Positions 1-10,129 are shown, numbered from the stretch's first letter. The stretch is 64,000 nucleotides of DNA from Brucella sp. 21LCYQ03 (GCF_023554105.1 NZ_JAMJWE010000001.1:62001-126000); one strand, 5' to 3'. Program-made: numbers and translations. The notes: generated by a model not told the origin, from the sequence alone.

Positions 1-821
1 ATAATGCCGACAAAAGTGCCTGCCACCAGACCCGCACCGCCGGTCAATAGCGTTCCACCAATGACAACCGACGCAATGGCATCAAGTTCAACGCCCACCG
101 TTGCCAGCGAATAGCCCGACGATGTGTAGAGCGTATAGACGATGCCAGCGAGACCGGAAAGCACACCCGACATGGTATAGATGCCGATTGTTGTGCGGCC
201 AATCGGTACGCCCATCAGTTCTGCTGATTGTGCATTGCCGCCAAGCGCATAGATATTGGCGCCAAAGCGTGTGCGATGCGCGATAATGCCTGCAATGATG
301 AAGACTGCGAGCATTAGCATGGCGATGAAGGTTAGCCGTCCTCCACCCGGAAGCCGGAAGTAAAAGCCTTGTAATGTATCGATGAACGGGTGCGAAATGG
401 GCACTGATTGGGTTGAAATCAGAAATGCCGCGCCGCGTGCCAGAAACATGCCCGCGAGCGTTGCCACAAAGGGCGGAATGCCAAGGAAATGGATCATCAT
501 CCCCATCCATGCGCCAAATAGTGCGGCAATCACGAGCACGAGGCCGAAAGCAATGAGCGGATGCACGCCCAGTTGCCCGACAAGGACAGCCACAAAAACG
601 CTGGTAAAGGCGATGACTGAACCGACTGAAAGGTCGATGCCGCCAGAGATGATCACAAAGGTCATGCCGACGGCAGCGATGCCGAGAAAGGCATTATCGG
701 TCAAAAGATTGCCGATCACCCGCGTTGAAAGCATGTTCGGAAACTGGATAACGCAGATAGCATAGGCGAGCAGGAAAATTGCGACAGTTGTAACGAAAGG
801 CAGATTGCGAAGCACTCTCAT
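1..821 (-). CDS. yjfF: Sugar ABC transporter permease, YjfF-like (3' end cut by window)
   Basis: Inner-membrane permease of a carbohydrate-uptake ABC importer, ribose/galactofuranose (BPD_transp_2) type. About 273 residues are visible from the ATG at 821; the C-terminus lies outside the window. The protein is almost wholly hydrophobic and carries the permease-family segment VGMTFVIISGGIDLSVGS near residue 65. The start overlaps the stop of the upstream permease gene (ATGA), so the two are probably translationally coupled. The binding protein - ATPase - permease - permease order matches E. coli ytfQ-ytfR-ytfT-yjfF, known for galactofuranose uptake. The substrate here is inferred from that order only. 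Confidence 0.87.
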   Translation of the reverse strand, partial: MRVLRNLPFVTTVAIFLLAYAICVIQFPNMLSTRVIGNLLTDNAFLGIAAVGMTFVIISGGIDLSVGSVIAFTSVFVAVLVGQLGVHPLIAFGLVLVIAALFGAWMGMMIHFLGIPPFVATLAGMFLARGAAFLISTQSVPISHPFIDTLQGFYFRLPGGGRLTFIAMLMLAVFIIAGIIAHRTRFGANIYALGGNAQSAELMGVPIGRTTIGIYTMSGVLSGLAGIVYTLYTSSGYSLATVGVELDAIASVVIGGTLLTGGAGLVAGTFVGI

Positions 822-1852
822 TGCCGTGCTCCTTGGTGCGTTGGCTTTGCGGCGTTGTTTTTGCGTTCAGCACGCAGGAAGGTGAAGAAGCTGACGATTG
901 CAGGCGACTGGAATGTCAGAACGATGACGATAATGCCCGCCTTGATGATGAGGTTGAATTCCGGTGGGAAACCAGCCATCAAAATGCCGGTATTGATCGA
1001 CTGAATGATCAGTGCGCCGAGTAGCGATGCCATGATAGAGAAGCGTCCGCCATTTAGTGATGTGCCACCGATGACGACCGCCAGAATGGCGTCGAGCTCG
1101 AGCCAGAGACCGGCATTGTTGGCATCAGCGCCGCGAATATCAGCGGTGGCGATTAGTCCGGCCAGAGCAGCGCAAAGGCCAGAAACTGCATAGACACTGA
1201 ACAGGAGAAAGCGGGCTTTGACACCTGCCAGCATTGCCGCACGGCGATTGATGCCGGTTGCTTCAATCAAAAAACCCAGTGCGGTCGAGCGTACGATAAG
1301 GCCGACTGCAAGGCCTGCGAAAATCCAGATCAGAACCGGGATCGGCACACCAAGGAATGAGCCGGAACCCAGTGCAGCAAAGGAATCATTGTTGAAGGTG
1401 AGGATTGCGCCTTCGGTGATAAGCTGGGCGATACCACGCCCCGCGACCATCAATATCAGCGTTGCGATGATGGGCTGGATATCGAAAACGGCCACAAGAA
1501 AGCCGTTCCACAAGCCGCAGACCAGGCCTACGCCGAGTGCGACAGGAATGACAATCGCCAGCGGATAGCCTGCAACGATGAGCGATGCAGCCGTTGCGCC
1601 GCTGATTGCCATGACCGCGCCAACCGACAGATCAATGCCGCGGGTTGCGATCACCAATGTCATGCCAACCGCGAGAATGGCGACAGGTGCAGCACGCACC
1701 AGAATATCGATCAGGCTTCCGTAAAGGCGTCCGTTCTGAAAGGAAATGCCGAGAAAACCCGGCGCAATGATGGTGTTGGCCGCCAGAATAAGCGCGAGGG
1801 CTGCCAGCTGGGGGCTTAGTCTTTTAAGTTTTTTGGCCATGCGAGCGATCAT
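818..1852 (-). CDS. ytfT: Sugar ABC transporter permease, YtfT-like
   Basis: First of two integral-membrane permeases of the same importer, 344 aa. It has about ten hydrophobic segments and the conserved family stretch VGMTLVIATRGIDLSVGAV near residues 60-80, plus a second conserved block with VVIGGTSLNGG near residue 265. Its ATG at 1852 overlaps the stop of the ATPase gene (ATGA) and its own stop overlaps the next start, so three genes are chained by 4-base overlaps. It resembles the preceding permease in fold but not closely in sequence, as expected for a heterodimeric channel. The galactofuranose assignment rests on synteny; other pentoses or hexoses are possible. Confidence 0.88.
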   Translation of the reverse strand: MIARMAKKLKRLSPQLAALALILAANTIIAPGFLGISFQNGRLYGSLIDILVRAAPVAILAVGMTLVIATRGIDLSVGAVMAISGATAASLIVAGYPLAIVIPVALGVGLVCGLWNGFLVAVFDIQPIIATLILMVAGRGIAQLITEGAILTFNNDSFAALGSGSFLGVPIPVLIWIFAGLAVGLIVRSTALGFLIEATGINRRAAMLAGVKARFLLFSVYAVSGLCAALAGLIATADIRGADANNAGLWLELDAILAVVIGGTSLNGGRFSIMASLLGALIIQSINTGILMAGFPPEFNLIIKAGIIVIVLTFQSPAIVSFFTFLRAERKNNAAKPTHQGARQ

Positions 1853-3402
1853 GCTGCGGCTTCCTTATCGCTTCCGGTCTCAGCAATCGCACGCACGATA
1901 TTATCGGCAGTGATTTCTTCGCCTTTGAGTTCCGCCACATGGCGGCGGTCGGAGAGCACGACAACGCGGTTTGCTACGGCTGCAAGCTCTTCAAATTCCG
2001 AAGAAATGATAACCAGAGACATGCCTTCGGTGCAGAGTTCGCCAATTAGTTTGAGTATTTCTGCATGTGCGCCGATGTCGATGCCGCGTGTCGGTTCATC
2101 GAGGATCAGCAGGCGCGGATCAGTGGCCAGCCAGCGCGCCAGAATGGCCTTTTGCTGGTTGCCGCCCGACAAAAACTTGATCTGCTTGTCCGGATCAGGC
2201 GGGCGGATATCCAGTGCTTTGATATAGCGCTGGGCGAGGGCCGCCTTTTCGCGCGACGAAATCGGCTTCGACCAGCCACGCTTTGCCTGAACGGCGAGCG
2301 CGATATTCTCGGCTACCGAAAAATCCCCTATAATGCCGTCGGTCTTACGCTCTTCGGGGCAGAAGGCGAAGCGTTCAGAAATGGCTGCGACGGGCGAGGG
2401 CAGCTTTGTATCTTTGCCGTCAACGCTGAGCGTTCCGCTGTCCGCCTGATCGACGCCGAACATGAGCAATGCGGTTTCGGTTCGGCCAGAGCCGAGCAGC
2501 CCCGCAATGCCGACAGCTTCGCCCGGCTTGATGGCAAGATCAAATGGCGCAACACTGCCTTTCTTGCCAAAGCCTGAAAAGCGGATGGGAGCAGTTGCGT
2601 TGTCGCTGACTTCTTCAGTCAGTTGTCGGCGCACGGTTTCCTGCAACTGATGTCCGAGCATCATGGAAATCAGATCAGTGCGTGGCAGGTCTGAAAGGTT
2701 GCGACTGCCAACCAGACGGCCATTGCGCAGCACAGTTGCGCAATCCGCAATATCATAGACCTGATCCAGAAAATGCGTGATGATGATGATGCCGAGACCT
2801 TCGGCCTTCAAATGGCGCAAGACGCCAAACAGCATCTCGACTTCATGCGCGTCGAGACTGGCCGTCGGTTCATCCAACACCAGCACCTTGCCGGAAACAT
2901 CAACAGCCCGGGCGATTGCTATGATCTGCCGGATGGCCACTGAATAGGCTGACAAAGGTGCGCCGACATCAATTGTGAGGCCGTATCGGGCGAGCAGCGT
3001 GGTTGCATCTTTTTCCATGCGGCGACGGTCGATGAAGCCGAAACGTCGCGGCTGGCGACCGAGAAACAAGTTTTCGGCTACCGTTAGGTTTTCAAGAAGA
3101 TTGACCTCCTGATAGACAGTTCCAATGCCAAGCGTCTGCGCTTGCATCACAGACGCCGGCGCGATGAGCTGGCCCTCAAGCAATATTGAGCCGTCAAAAC
3201 CATGATAGGCGCCGGTCAATATCTTGATGAGCGTTGATTTTCCTGCACCGTTTTCGCCTAGCAGCGCGTGGATTTCACCACGATTGAGCGCGAAATCGAC
3301 GTGATCAAGTGCAGTCACACCGAGAAATGATTTGGTTATTGAGCGCGCTTCAAGAAGCGGCGTTGCTGGCGTCTCGCGCACAGCGGTGTCAGGGCGAGCC
3401 AT
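1849..3402 (-). CDS. ytfR: Sugar ABC transporter ATP-binding protein, YtfR-like
   Basis: Cytoplasmic ATPase with two fused ABC domains, 517 aa from the chosen start. Domain 1 has a canonical Walker A (GENGAGKST, residues 49-57) and Walker B (VLVLDEPTAS). Domain 2 has the degenerate Walker A typical of sugar importers (GLLGSGRTE) followed by LSGGNQQK and [10 protein letters not shown]. An in-frame ATG 25 codons upstream exists, but the ATG at 3402 has a GGAAG ribosome site 7 bases before it and gives a length close to E. coli YtfR (500 aa), so I prefer it. About 83 bases separate it from the binding-protein gene; it overlaps the downstream permease. Confidence 0.9.
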   Translation of the reverse strand: MARPDTAVRETPATPLLEARSITKSFLGVTALDHVDFALNRGEIHALLGENGAGKSTLIKILTGAYHGFDGSILLEGQLIAPASVMQAQTLGIGTVYQEVNLLENLTVAENLFLGRQPRRFGFIDRRRMEKDATTLLARYGLTIDVGAPLSAYSVAIRQIIAIARAVDVSGKVLVLDEPTASLDAHEVEMLFGVLRHLKAEGLGIIIITHFLDQVYDIADCATVLRNGRLVGSRNLSDLPRTDLISMMLGHQLQETVRRQLTEEVSDNATAPIRFSGFGKKGSVAPFDLAIKPGEAVGIAGLLGSGRTETALLMFGVDQADSGTLSVDGKDTKLPSPVAAISERFAFCPEERKTDGIIGDFSVAENIALAVQAKRGWSKPISSREKAALAQRYIKALDIRPPDPDKQIKFLSGGNQQKAILARWLATDPRLLILDEPTRGIDIGAHAEILKLIGELCTEGMSLVIISSEFEELAAVANRVVVLSDRRHVAELKGEEITADNIVRAIAETGSDKEAAA

Positions 3403-3485
3403 AGCAGTCTTCCGTTTGCGAATTGCAAAACTTGCTTCGGGCCATGATGCAACATGGCCCGAAAACATGAAGTTCAATCAGAAGA

Positions 3486-4457
3486 TCAGTAGCCGAGGCC
3501 CTTCTTGGCTTCGTAAACGCCCTTTGGATCATCAGCCTGGGTGAAAAGCTTGGATTCGGTCTGGATCCACTTTGGTGGAACCGTGCCCTTTTCCTTGAAG
3601 GCTTCGATCGCGTCGAAAGCCGGACCCGCCATGTTTGGCGTCAGTTCAACCGTCGCATTGGCTTCACCATTAGCCATTGCCTGGAAAATATCAGGAACGG
3701 CATCAATCGAGACGACCTTAATGTCGGTGCCAGGCTTCAAGCCAGCTTCCTTGATGGCCTGAATAGCGCCGACTGCCATGTCGTCATTGTGCGCGTAAAC
3801 GGCGCAGATGTCCTTGCCGCCACCTTCGGCCTTGATGAAGCTTTCCATGACTTCCTTGCCCTTGGTGCGGGTGAAGTCGCCGGTCTGCGAACGGGAAATC
3901 TTGATGTTGTCGTGGCCCGCAAGCGCTTCTTCAAAGCCCTTCTTGCGGTTGATTGCCGGTGAAGAACCGGTGGTGCCCTGAAGCTCGACAACCGAGCATG
4001 GCTTGTCGCCCACTTCCTTGACCAGCCAGTCGCCAGCGACCTTACCTTCATGGACCTGATCGGACGTAACAGCAGTAAGATAAAGCTCTTCTGGTGCATC
4101 GATCTGGCGGTCGAGGAGCACGACAGGAATTTCTGCTTCCTTGGCTTCTTTCAGAACCGCATCCCAGCCGGTTGCGACAACCGGTGCGATCAGAATGGCG
4201 TCAACGCCCTGTGCAATGAAGCCACGAACGGCTTTGATCTGGTTTTCCTGCTTCTGCTGAGCATCGGCAAATTTGAGTGCGTGGCCGCGCTTTTCAGCTT
4301 CCTGCTTAGTGACGCTGGTTTCGGCAGCGCGCCAGCCCGATTCCGAGCCGATCTGCGAAAATCCGACCGTCAACGAGGCGGCGGATGCGCTTGAAATAAG
4401 AGCAAGCGACGATGCTGCGACCAGAGCGGCCGTCAGGGCCGTCAGAGTGCGTTTCAT
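3486..4457 (-). CDS. ytfQ: Periplasmic sugar-binding protein, YtfQ-like
   Basis: Substrate-binding protein of the importer, 323 aa, periplasmic-binding-protein type I (LacI/RbsB) fold. The N-terminus MKRTLTALTAALVAASSLAL is a clear signal peptide, with likely cleavage after SASA near residue 27. The mature protein opens with the strand LTVGFSQIGSESGWR characteristic of YtfQ. The ATG at 4457 follows a good GGGAGG site; a longer frame starting 17 codons upstream lacks one. First gene of the minus-strand operon, divergent from the arabinose/galactose oxidation genes. E. coli YtfQ binds galactofuranose; the neighbouring operon suggests L-arabinose or D-galactose as alternatives. Confidence 0.88.
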   Translation of the reverse strand: MKRTLTALTAALVAASSLALISSASAASLTVGFSQIGSESGWRAAETSVTKQEAEKRGHALKFADAQQKQENQIKAVRGFIAQGVDAILIAPVVATGWDAVLKEAKEAEIPVVLLDRQIDAPEELYLTAVTSDQVHEGKVAGDWLVKEVGDKPCSVVELQGTTGSSPAINRKKGFEEALAGHDNIKISRSQTGDFTRTKGKEVMESFIKAEGGGKDICAVYAHNDDMAVGAIQAIKEAGLKPGTDIKVVSIDAVPDIFQAMANGEANATVELTPNMAGPAFDAIEAFKEKGTVPPKWIQTESKLFTQADDPKGVYEAKKGLGY

Positions 4458-4789
4458 ATTAGTTCCTCCCAATAAAAGGCTCTCCCAGCCTTCTCGTTTA
4501 TCAAGCATATAATATTACTTTATGGCAAGCATATTTCTTCCAAACAATCGAAATCTGGGGTGCGACAAACGTGCATATTGTCTAATTATAGAGTTAAAAC
4601 AATGTTTTAATTGTAATTTTGGGTTGGTAGTCCACACAAGGCGCGCAGAGGGCGCTTTCACTTGCTTGACAAAATGCTGTTTGGCGAAATAGTCATATTA
4701 ATAAGAAAGAGCCGCCTTTTTGCAGAAGGATGCATTTAAGCGGTCGGGAAGAGTGTTCCGCAAGTGTTTTGCGGAAAATGGGAGGTTTA
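4458..4789. promoter_or_regulatory. Divergent promoter region between the ytf-type operon and the sugar-oxidation operon
   Basis: This 332-base AT-rich stretch separates two divergent sugar operons and has no convincing gene. It holds a perfect 7-bp inverted repeat with a 3-base centre (TTAAAAC aat GTTTTAA, 4594-4610), a possible operator, and a TTGACA at 4666-4671 that could be a -35 box for the rightward operon, although no good -10 lies at the right distance. No regulator gene for either operon is present nearby. Confidence 0.45.
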
Positions 4790-5782
4790 ATGTTACGTCT
4801 GGTACAGTTCCGCGATGCGAGCGGAGAAACACGTGTGGCTGCTTGCGATGATGAGGGTGCGGCACATGTCGTCAATGGCGTAACGACGACTTATGAATTA
4901 GCATGGGCTGCGATTTCTGCGGGAATCAGCCTGAGCGAACAGGTTGAACGCAATGGCAAGGGTGAAGCAGTTGATATTGATGCAGCACTTGCTGCTGGTC
5001 AGGTTGGCCTGCCGATCACCCATGATGACCCGGCGCATCTGATTGTTGCAGGCACGGGCCTCACACATCTTGGTTCTGCGGATGGTCGCGACAAGATGCA
5101 CAAAGCCGCACAGGCTGCTGAAAAGCCGACCGATTCCATGCGCATGTTCCTGATGGGTGTTGAAGGCGGCAAGCCGAAGCCGGGCCAGACAGGCGTGCAG
5201 CCGGAATGGTTCTATAAGGGCGATGGTTCGGCACTGGTTCAAACCGGTGGTCAACTGGTCTCGCCGTCCTTCGCCGAAGATGGCGGCGAAGAGCCGGAAC
5301 TCGCAGGCATTTATCTGATTGGCCCGGATGGCACGCCATTCCGCCTTGGCTTCTGTCTCGCCAATGAGTTTTCCGACCATGTGACGGAAAAGCAGAACTA
5401 TCTCTGGCTCGCACATTCCAAGCTGCGTCAGGCTTCGCTCGGTCCAGAGCTTTATGTAGGCGCTCTGCCTGATCATGTTGAGGGCGTTTCGCGTATTAAG
5501 CGCGGGGATCAGGTGATCTTTGAAAAGCCGTTCCTGTCGGGCGAAGCGAACATGTCGCACAAAATTGCCAATCTGGAACATCATCATTTCAAATATGAAC
5601 TGTTCCGTCGTCCGGGCGACATTCATGTGCATTTCTTTGGCACGGCGACACTGTCTTTCTCGGAAGGTGTTAAGACGGAAACTGGTGACCAGTTCGAAAT
5701 TGCAGCAAAGCCATTCCGTTATCCGCTGGTCAACAAACTGGCGCAGGCGAAAGCCGACGATGTTGCTGTGAAGGCGCTCTGA
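4790..5782 (+). CDS. gguC: GguC/AraD1-family fumarylacetoacetase-fold protein
   Basis: FAH-superfamily protein of the GguC/AraD1 type, 330 aa, probably cytoplasmic. Candidate metal ligands are E168 and E170 (EPE motif) and D196 (NEFSDH), fitting the Glu-x-Glu...Asp pattern of FAH enzymes. The ATG at 4790 is preceded by GGGAGG; a start 20 codons upstream has no such site. In Agrobacterium gguC accompanies chvE-gguA-gguB. Here it leads the sugar-oxidation operon and chvE-gguAB follow downstream. The likely job is on a 2-keto-3-deoxy sugar acid from L-arabinose or D-galactose (dehydratase or cleavage), but the exact reaction cannot be read from sequence. Confidence 0.85.
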   Translation: MLRLVQFRDASGETRVAACDDEGAAHVVNGVTTTYELAWAAISAGISLSEQVERNGKGEAVDIDAALAAGQVGLPITHDDPAHLIVAGTGLTHLGSADGRDKMHKAAQAAEKPTDSMRMFLMGVEGGKPKPGQTGVQPEWFYKGDGSALVQTGGQLVSPSFAEDGGEEPELAGIYLIGPDGTPFRLGFCLANEFSDHVTEKQNYLWLAHSKLRQASLGPELYVGALPDHVEGVSRIKRGDQVIFEKPFLSGEANMSHKIANLEHHHFKYELFRRPGDIHVHFFGTATLSFSEGVKTETGDQFEIAAKPFRYPLVNKLAQAKADDVAVKAL

Positions 5783-5783
5783 A

Positions 5784-6719
5784 ATGGCGGCGACGTCCAA
5801 TATCAATCTGGCAATTGTTGGTCTCGGCAAGATTGCCCGCGACCAGCATCTGCCTTCCATCGAAGCCATTGATGGCATTGAGCTCAAAGCCATTGCCAGC
5901 CGCAACGCTGGTCTTGATGGTTTGCCATCTTTTCATGATATTGATCAACTGCTTGCCAGCGATGTTGCCATTGATGCGGTGTCGCTTTGCACGCCGCCGC
6001 AGGGCCGATTTCAGCAAGCCTATGCAGCACTTGCGGCGCGCAAGCATGTGATGCTGGAAAAGCCTCCGGGTGCGACCATTTCGGAAGTGCAGGCGCTGAC
6101 GCGTTTTGCTGAAAAGCAGGGCGTTACGCTTTATGCGACCTGGCATTCGCGTGAAGCCGCAGCCGTTGAACCGGCCCATGAATTTTTGAAAGACGCTGTA
6201 ATTAAGTCGGTTGCAGTGGCGTGGAAAGAGGATGTGCGTCATTGGCACCCCGGCCAGCAATGGATCTGGGAGCCGGGTGGTCTTGGTGTATTCGATCCGG
6301 GCATTAATGCGCTCTCAATCGTCACGCATATTTTGCCGGAACGGTTTTTCCTGACGAAGTCCGATCTCTATTTCCCTGAAAATCGTGCGGCACCGATTGC
6401 GGCTGATCTCGCGTTTGAGACGGAAAGTGGTGTGCCTGTTTCCTTTGAACTCGACTGGCGTCAGACGGGTCCGCAGACATGGGATATTCGTGTTGAGACC
6501 GATAAAGGCACGCTGCTGTTGAGCCATGGCGGTAGCCGCCTGACCATCGCAGGCACCGAAAAAATGGCCGAGCCTGATCGTGAATATCAGCGCCTTTACC
6601 AGAATTTCGTGAAGCTGGTTAGCGAAGGGCAGAGCGATGTTGACCTTTCGCCGCTGACGCATGTTGCAGACGCTTTCCTTCTGGGACAGCGCCATATCGT
6701 TGAAGTTTTTGAAGATTAG
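5784..6719 (+). CDS. L-arabinose / D-galactose 1-dehydrogenase (Gfo/Idh/MocA family)
   Basis: NAD(P)-dependent aldose dehydrogenase, 311 aa, oxidising C1 of L-arabinose and related sugars (D-galactose, D-fucose) to the lactone. The N-terminal Rossmann fold begins with VGLGKIARDQHLPS and has the EKPPGAT motif around residue 95. The C-terminal half carries WHPGQQWIWEPGGLGVFDPG, which I recognise as nearly identical to the Azospirillum brasilense L-arabinose 1-dehydrogenase of non-phosphorylative arabinose catabolism. It starts one base after the gguC stop. It catalyses the first step of the pathway encoded by the next genes. No SMP-30-type lactonase is visible in the window. Confidence 0.88.
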   Translation: MAATSNINLAIVGLGKIARDQHLPSIEAIDGIELKAIASRNAGLDGLPSFHDIDQLLASDVAIDAVSLCTPPQGRFQQAYAALAARKHVMLEKPPGATISEVQALTRFAEKQGVTLYATWHSREAAAVEPAHEFLKDAVIKSVAVAWKEDVRHWHPGQQWIWEPGGLGVFDPGINALSIVTHILPERFFLTKSDLYFPENRAAPIAADLAFETESGVPVSFELDWRQTGPQTWDIRVETDKGTLLLSHGGSRLTIAGTEKMAEPDREYQRLYQNFVKLVSEGQSDVDLSPLTHVADAFLLGQRHIVEVFED

Positions 6720-6764
6720 GAATTGGGGCCGCCCGGCGGTCTCTTACCCACGCAGGACAATGAA

Positions 6765-8570
6765 ATGAATAAGCCCGTCGATCCGAAAGCACCACGATTC
6801 CGTTCCCGCGCATGGTTCGATAATCCGGACAATGTCGATATGACTGCGCTCTATCTTGAGCGCTACATGAATTACGGTCTCAGTCAGGAAGAGCTGCAAT
6901 CCGGTCGACCGATCATCGGCATTGCGCAGACGGGTTCTGACCTTTCACCGTGCAACCGTCATCATCTCGAACTCGCCAATCGCGTGCGTGAAGGTGTGCG
7001 TGAAGCGGGCGGTATCGTGATCGAATTCCCGGTTCATCCGATTCAGGAAACCGGTAAGCGTCCGACTGCGGGCCTTGACCGTAACCTCGCATATCTCGGC
7101 CTTGTCGAAGTGCTTTATGGCTATCCGCTCGATGGCGTTGTGCTGACAATTGGTTGTGACAAGACTACGCCTGCCTGTCTGATGGCTGCTGCAACCGTCA
7201 ATATTCCGGCTATTGCGCTCTCCGTTGGTCCGATGCTCAATGGCTGGTTCCGAGGCGAACGCACGGGTTCGGGCACCATTGTCTGGAAGGCGCGCGAGTT
7301 GCTCGCCAAGGGCGAGATCGATTATGCAGGCTTTATTAAGCTGGTTGCTTCGTCGGCACCATCGACCGGCTATTGCAACACGATGGGTACGGCAACGACC
7401 ATGAATTCGCTGGCGGAAGCGCTTGGTATGCAGCTGCCGGGTTCGGCTGCAATTCCAGCGCCTTATCGTGATCGTCAGGAAGTCTCCTATCTGACCGGCC
7501 GCCGTATTGTGGAAATGGTTTATGAAGATCTGAAGCCAACAGACATCATGACCAAGGAAGCCTTCATCAATGCAATTCGCGTCAATTCCGCGATTGGCGG
7601 TTCGACCAATGCGCCGATCCATCTGAATGCGTTGGCGCGTCACGTTGGCGTCGATCTGACGATTGACGACTGGCAGAAATATGGCGAGGAAATTCCGCTT
7701 CTGGTCAATCTTCAGCCAGCGGGTGAATATCTTGGCGAAGATTATTACCATGCGGGCGGTGTGCCAGCGGTTGTCAATCAGCTGATGGGGCAGGGCCTCA
7801 TTCATGAAGATGCGCTGACCGTTAACGGTAAGACTATCGGCGAAAACTGTAAGAACGCCACCATTGAAGACAGCAATGTCATTAAGACCTATGATCAGCC
7901 ATTGAAGAGCCATGCCGGTTTCCGCGTGTTGCGCGGCAATCTGTTCTCGTCAGCGATTATGAAGCTGAGCGTTATCTCCGAAGAATTCCGCAATCGCTAC
8001 CTGACGGATGAGAAAGACCCGAATGCCTTTGAAGGCAAGGCAATCGTGTTTGACGGTCCGGAAGATTATCATCACCGCATCGACGATCCGTCGTTGGAAA
8101 TTGATGAGCGTTCGGTGCTGTTCATGCGTGGCGCAGGGCCAATTGGCTATCCGGGTGCAGCGGAAGTCGTGAATATGCGCGCGCCGGATTATCTTCTCAA
8201 GAAGGGCATCACTTCTCTGCCCTGCATCGGCGATGGTCGTCAGTCGGGCACGTCCGGTTCGCCATCAATCCTCAACGCCTCGCCGGAAGCGGCTGCGGGC
8301 GGTGGTCTGGCGCTGCTCAGAATGGGGGATCGCGTGCGTATCGATCTTGGTCGCGGCACGGCGGATATTCTGATTTCCGATGAAGAACTTGCAGAGCGCC
8401 GCAAGGCTCTCGAGGCTGCTGGCGGTTATAAATATCCCGAAAGCCAGACGCCATGGCAGGAAATTCAGCGCGCTGTGGTTGGCCAGATGGAAACGGGTGC
8501 GGTTCTCGAAAACGCAGTCAAGTATCAGGACATTGCGCATACGCGTGGCCTGCCGCGAGATAACCACTAA
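6765..8570 (+). CDS. Sugar-acid dehydratase (IlvD/EDD family), L-arabonate dehydratase type
   Basis: [2Fe-2S] dehydratase of 601 aa, converting an aldonate (L-arabonate, probably also D-galactonate or D-fuconate) to the 2-keto-3-deoxy acid. Three candidate cluster cysteines are C63 (DLSPCNRHH), C131 (GCDKTTPAC) and C204 (GYCNTMG). They have the same spacing as the ligands of Rhizobium leguminosarum arabonate dehydratase (59, 127, 200), with a constant offset of four. The carbamylatable Lys of DKTTPAC is also present. A frame start at 6723 would add 14 residues of non-family sequence; the ATG at 6765 has AGGA upstream. Its stop abuts the dgoK start. Confidence 0.87.
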   Translation: MNKPVDPKAPRFRSRAWFDNPDNVDMTALYLERYMNYGLSQEELQSGRPIIGIAQTGSDLSPCNRHHLELANRVREGVREAGGIVIEFPVHPIQETGKRPTAGLDRNLAYLGLVEVLYGYPLDGVVLTIGCDKTTPACLMAAATVNIPAIALSVGPMLNGWFRGERTGSGTIVWKARELLAKGEIDYAGFIKLVASSAPSTGYCNTMGTATTMNSLAEALGMQLPGSAAIPAPYRDRQEVSYLTGRRIVEMVYEDLKPTDIMTKEAFINAIRVNSAIGGSTNAPIHLNALARHVGVDLTIDDWQKYGEEIPLLVNLQPAGEYLGEDYYHAGGVPAVVNQLMGQGLIHEDALTVNGKTIGENCKNATIEDSNVIKTYDQPLKSHAGFRVLRGNLFSSAIMKLSVISEEFRNRYLTDEKDPNAFEGKAIVFDGPEDYHHRIDDPSLEIDERSVLFMRGAGPIGYPGAAEVVNMRAPDYLLKKGITSLPCIGDGRQSGTSGSPSILNASPEAAAGGGLALLRMGDRVRIDLGRGTADILISDEELAERRKALEAAGGYKYPESQTPWQEIQRAVVGQMETGAVLENAVKYQDIAHTRGLPRDNH

Positions 8571-9500
8571 ATGTCCGGCGCAAAAACACCATTTGCGGCA
8601 GTGGCGGATTGGGGAACAACCCGGTTCCGCCTCTGGACGCTGGATGCCGATGGAAATGTGCTCAATGAAAGTCGCGGTGACGACGGGTTGATCTCAGCAA
8701 AAGAAACGGGCTTTGAGACGCTGCTCGAACGACATCTTTCCTCCTTGGATGCACCGGATGATCTGCCGGTTGTGATCTGTGGTATGGCCGGTTCACGCAC
8801 TGGCTGGATTGAAGCGCCCTATATGAGCCTGCCTGCAGGGCTGGAAGGTATTGTTGCGGCTGCTGTGCGCGTGCCTGCGAAGCGGCATGTCATCATGCTG
8901 CCGGGCGTTGCACGTCGAAGCGAGGATGCGCCCGACGTAATGCGCGGCGAGGAAACCAAGCTGCTTGGTCTGGTGCATCGCGGCACGCGTGATGCTGTTG
9001 TGGTGATGCCCGGCACGCATGCCAAATGGGTGCATATCGCAGACGGCAAGCTTAACGATTACCGCTCTTTCATGACCGGTGAATTGTTCGCACTCCTGAA
9101 AGACAAATCGGTTCTGGCTGGTGCGCTTGAAGGAGCTGGTCCGGTTGACCCAACAAGTTCAGCTTTCGCCTCTGGTGTGACGACTTCACTTGAGACACCG
9201 GAGCTTATTGCCAATACGCTGTTTACGGTTCGTGCTGGCTGGCTGGTGCATGACTATAAGCCGACAGATCAGCTTGCACGTCTGTCGGGTCTGTTGATCG
9301 GGTTGGAAGTTGCCGGTGGCCGCACATTGTTTGGTACACCAAGCGAGGCTCTGCTGCTTTCCGACGGCATGATGGGTGCGCTTTATGCATCCGCGCTCGA
9401 GATTGCAGGCATTAACGTCAATCGCATCGAAGCCGATGAGCTGGTGCGCGATGGGCTGTTTATGGCGGCAAAACACGCATTTGCGGGAGGTGCACAATGA
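8571..9500 (+). CDS. dgoK: 2-dehydro-3-deoxygalactonokinase
   Basis: Sugar-acid kinase (DgoK family), 309 aa, phosphorylating 2-keto-3-deoxy-D-galactonate with ATP at C6. The N-terminal phosphate-binding signature ADWGTTRFRLW (residues 12-22) is diagnostic. ICGMAGSRTGW near residue 65 and MPGTHAKWV near residue 146 are further family blocks. Translation begins directly after the TAA of the dehydratase gene (TAAATG), and the end overlaps dgoA, so coupling is likely. With the upstream dehydrogenase and dehydratase it makes up the De Ley-Doudoroff route for D-galactose. Confidence 0.92.
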   Translation: MSGAKTPFAAVADWGTTRFRLWTLDADGNVLNESRGDDGLISAKETGFETLLERHLSSLDAPDDLPVVICGMAGSRTGWIEAPYMSLPAGLEGIVAAAVRVPAKRHVIMLPGVARRSEDAPDVMRGEETKLLGLVHRGTRDAVVVMPGTHAKWVHIADGKLNDYRSFMTGELFALLKDKSVLAGALEGAGPVDPTSSAFASGVTTSLETPELIANTLFTVRAGWLVHDYKPTDQLARLSGLLIGLEVAGGRTLFGTPSEALLLSDGMMGALYASALEIAGINVNRIEADELVRDGLFMAAKHAFAGGAQ

Positions 9501-10129
9501 GCGAACGTATCGCATGGCCAAAGCTGCGTTATTCGCTGGTGGCAATCCTGCGGGGCATTCGGCCAGAGGAAACTGAAGCGATTGTTTCTGCGCTGATTGA
9601 GACGGGCTTCGAAGCAATCGAAATTCCGCTCAACTCGCCGGAGCCGTTCGTTTCCATTGAAAAGGCTGCGAAACTCGCACCTGCCAATGTGCTAATCGGT
9701 GCAGGCACTGTGCTGTCGGTCGAGAATGTGGATCGGCTCAATGATGTTGGTGGCAGGCTTTTGGTCAGCCCCAATGTCGAGCCTGATGTCATTCGCCGCG
9801 CATCGCATCATGGCATGGTGACGATGCCGGGTGTGTTCACACCGACCGAGGCTTTTGCCGCTATTCACGCAGGTGCATCCGCGCTCAAATTCTTCCCGGC
9901 AAATGTGCTGGGTGCAGAGGGTATCAAGGCCATTTGCGCGGTTTTGCCGAAGGATATTCCTGTGGGTGCCGTGGGCGGCGTCTCGGAGAATGATTTTGCA
10001 ACCTATCGGGCAGCAGGAGTGAGCTGCTTCGGTTTGGGTTCCAGTCTGTACAAGTCTGGTTTGACGGTCGCTGAGGTGCGTGAACGCGCGCAGCGGTCGG
10101 TTGCGGCATGGGATAAGATCGCGGGCTAA
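9497..10129 (+). CDS. dgoA: 2-dehydro-3-deoxy-6-phosphogalactonate aldolase
   Basis: Class I KDPG/KDPGal aldolase, 210 aa, cleaving 2-keto-3-deoxy-6-phosphogalactonate to pyruvate and glyceraldehyde 3-phosphate. The Schiff-base lysine is K131 in SALKFFPAN, and the general base is E42 in FEAIEIPLN. Length and (beta/alpha)8 barrel blocks fit the family. It overlaps dgoK by four bases (ATGA), and pairing with dgoK favours the galactonate rather than the gluconate stereochemistry. The last enzyme gene before the transporter genes. Confidence 0.92.
   Translation: MSERIAWPKLRYSLVAILRGIRPEETEAIVSALIETGFEAIEIPLNSPEPFVSIEKAAKLAPANVLIGAGTVLSVENVDRLNDVGGRLLVSPNVEPDVIRRASHHGMVTMPGVFTPTEAFAAIHAGASALKFFPANVLGAEGIKAICAVLPKDIPVGAVGGVSENDFATYRAAGVSCFGLGSSLYKSGLTVAEVRERAQRSVAAWDKIAG

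Noticed and set aside
4898-5905. A 335-codon minus-strand frame opposite gguC
   Set aside because: Antisense to a family-recognised gene, without a domain or ribosome site.
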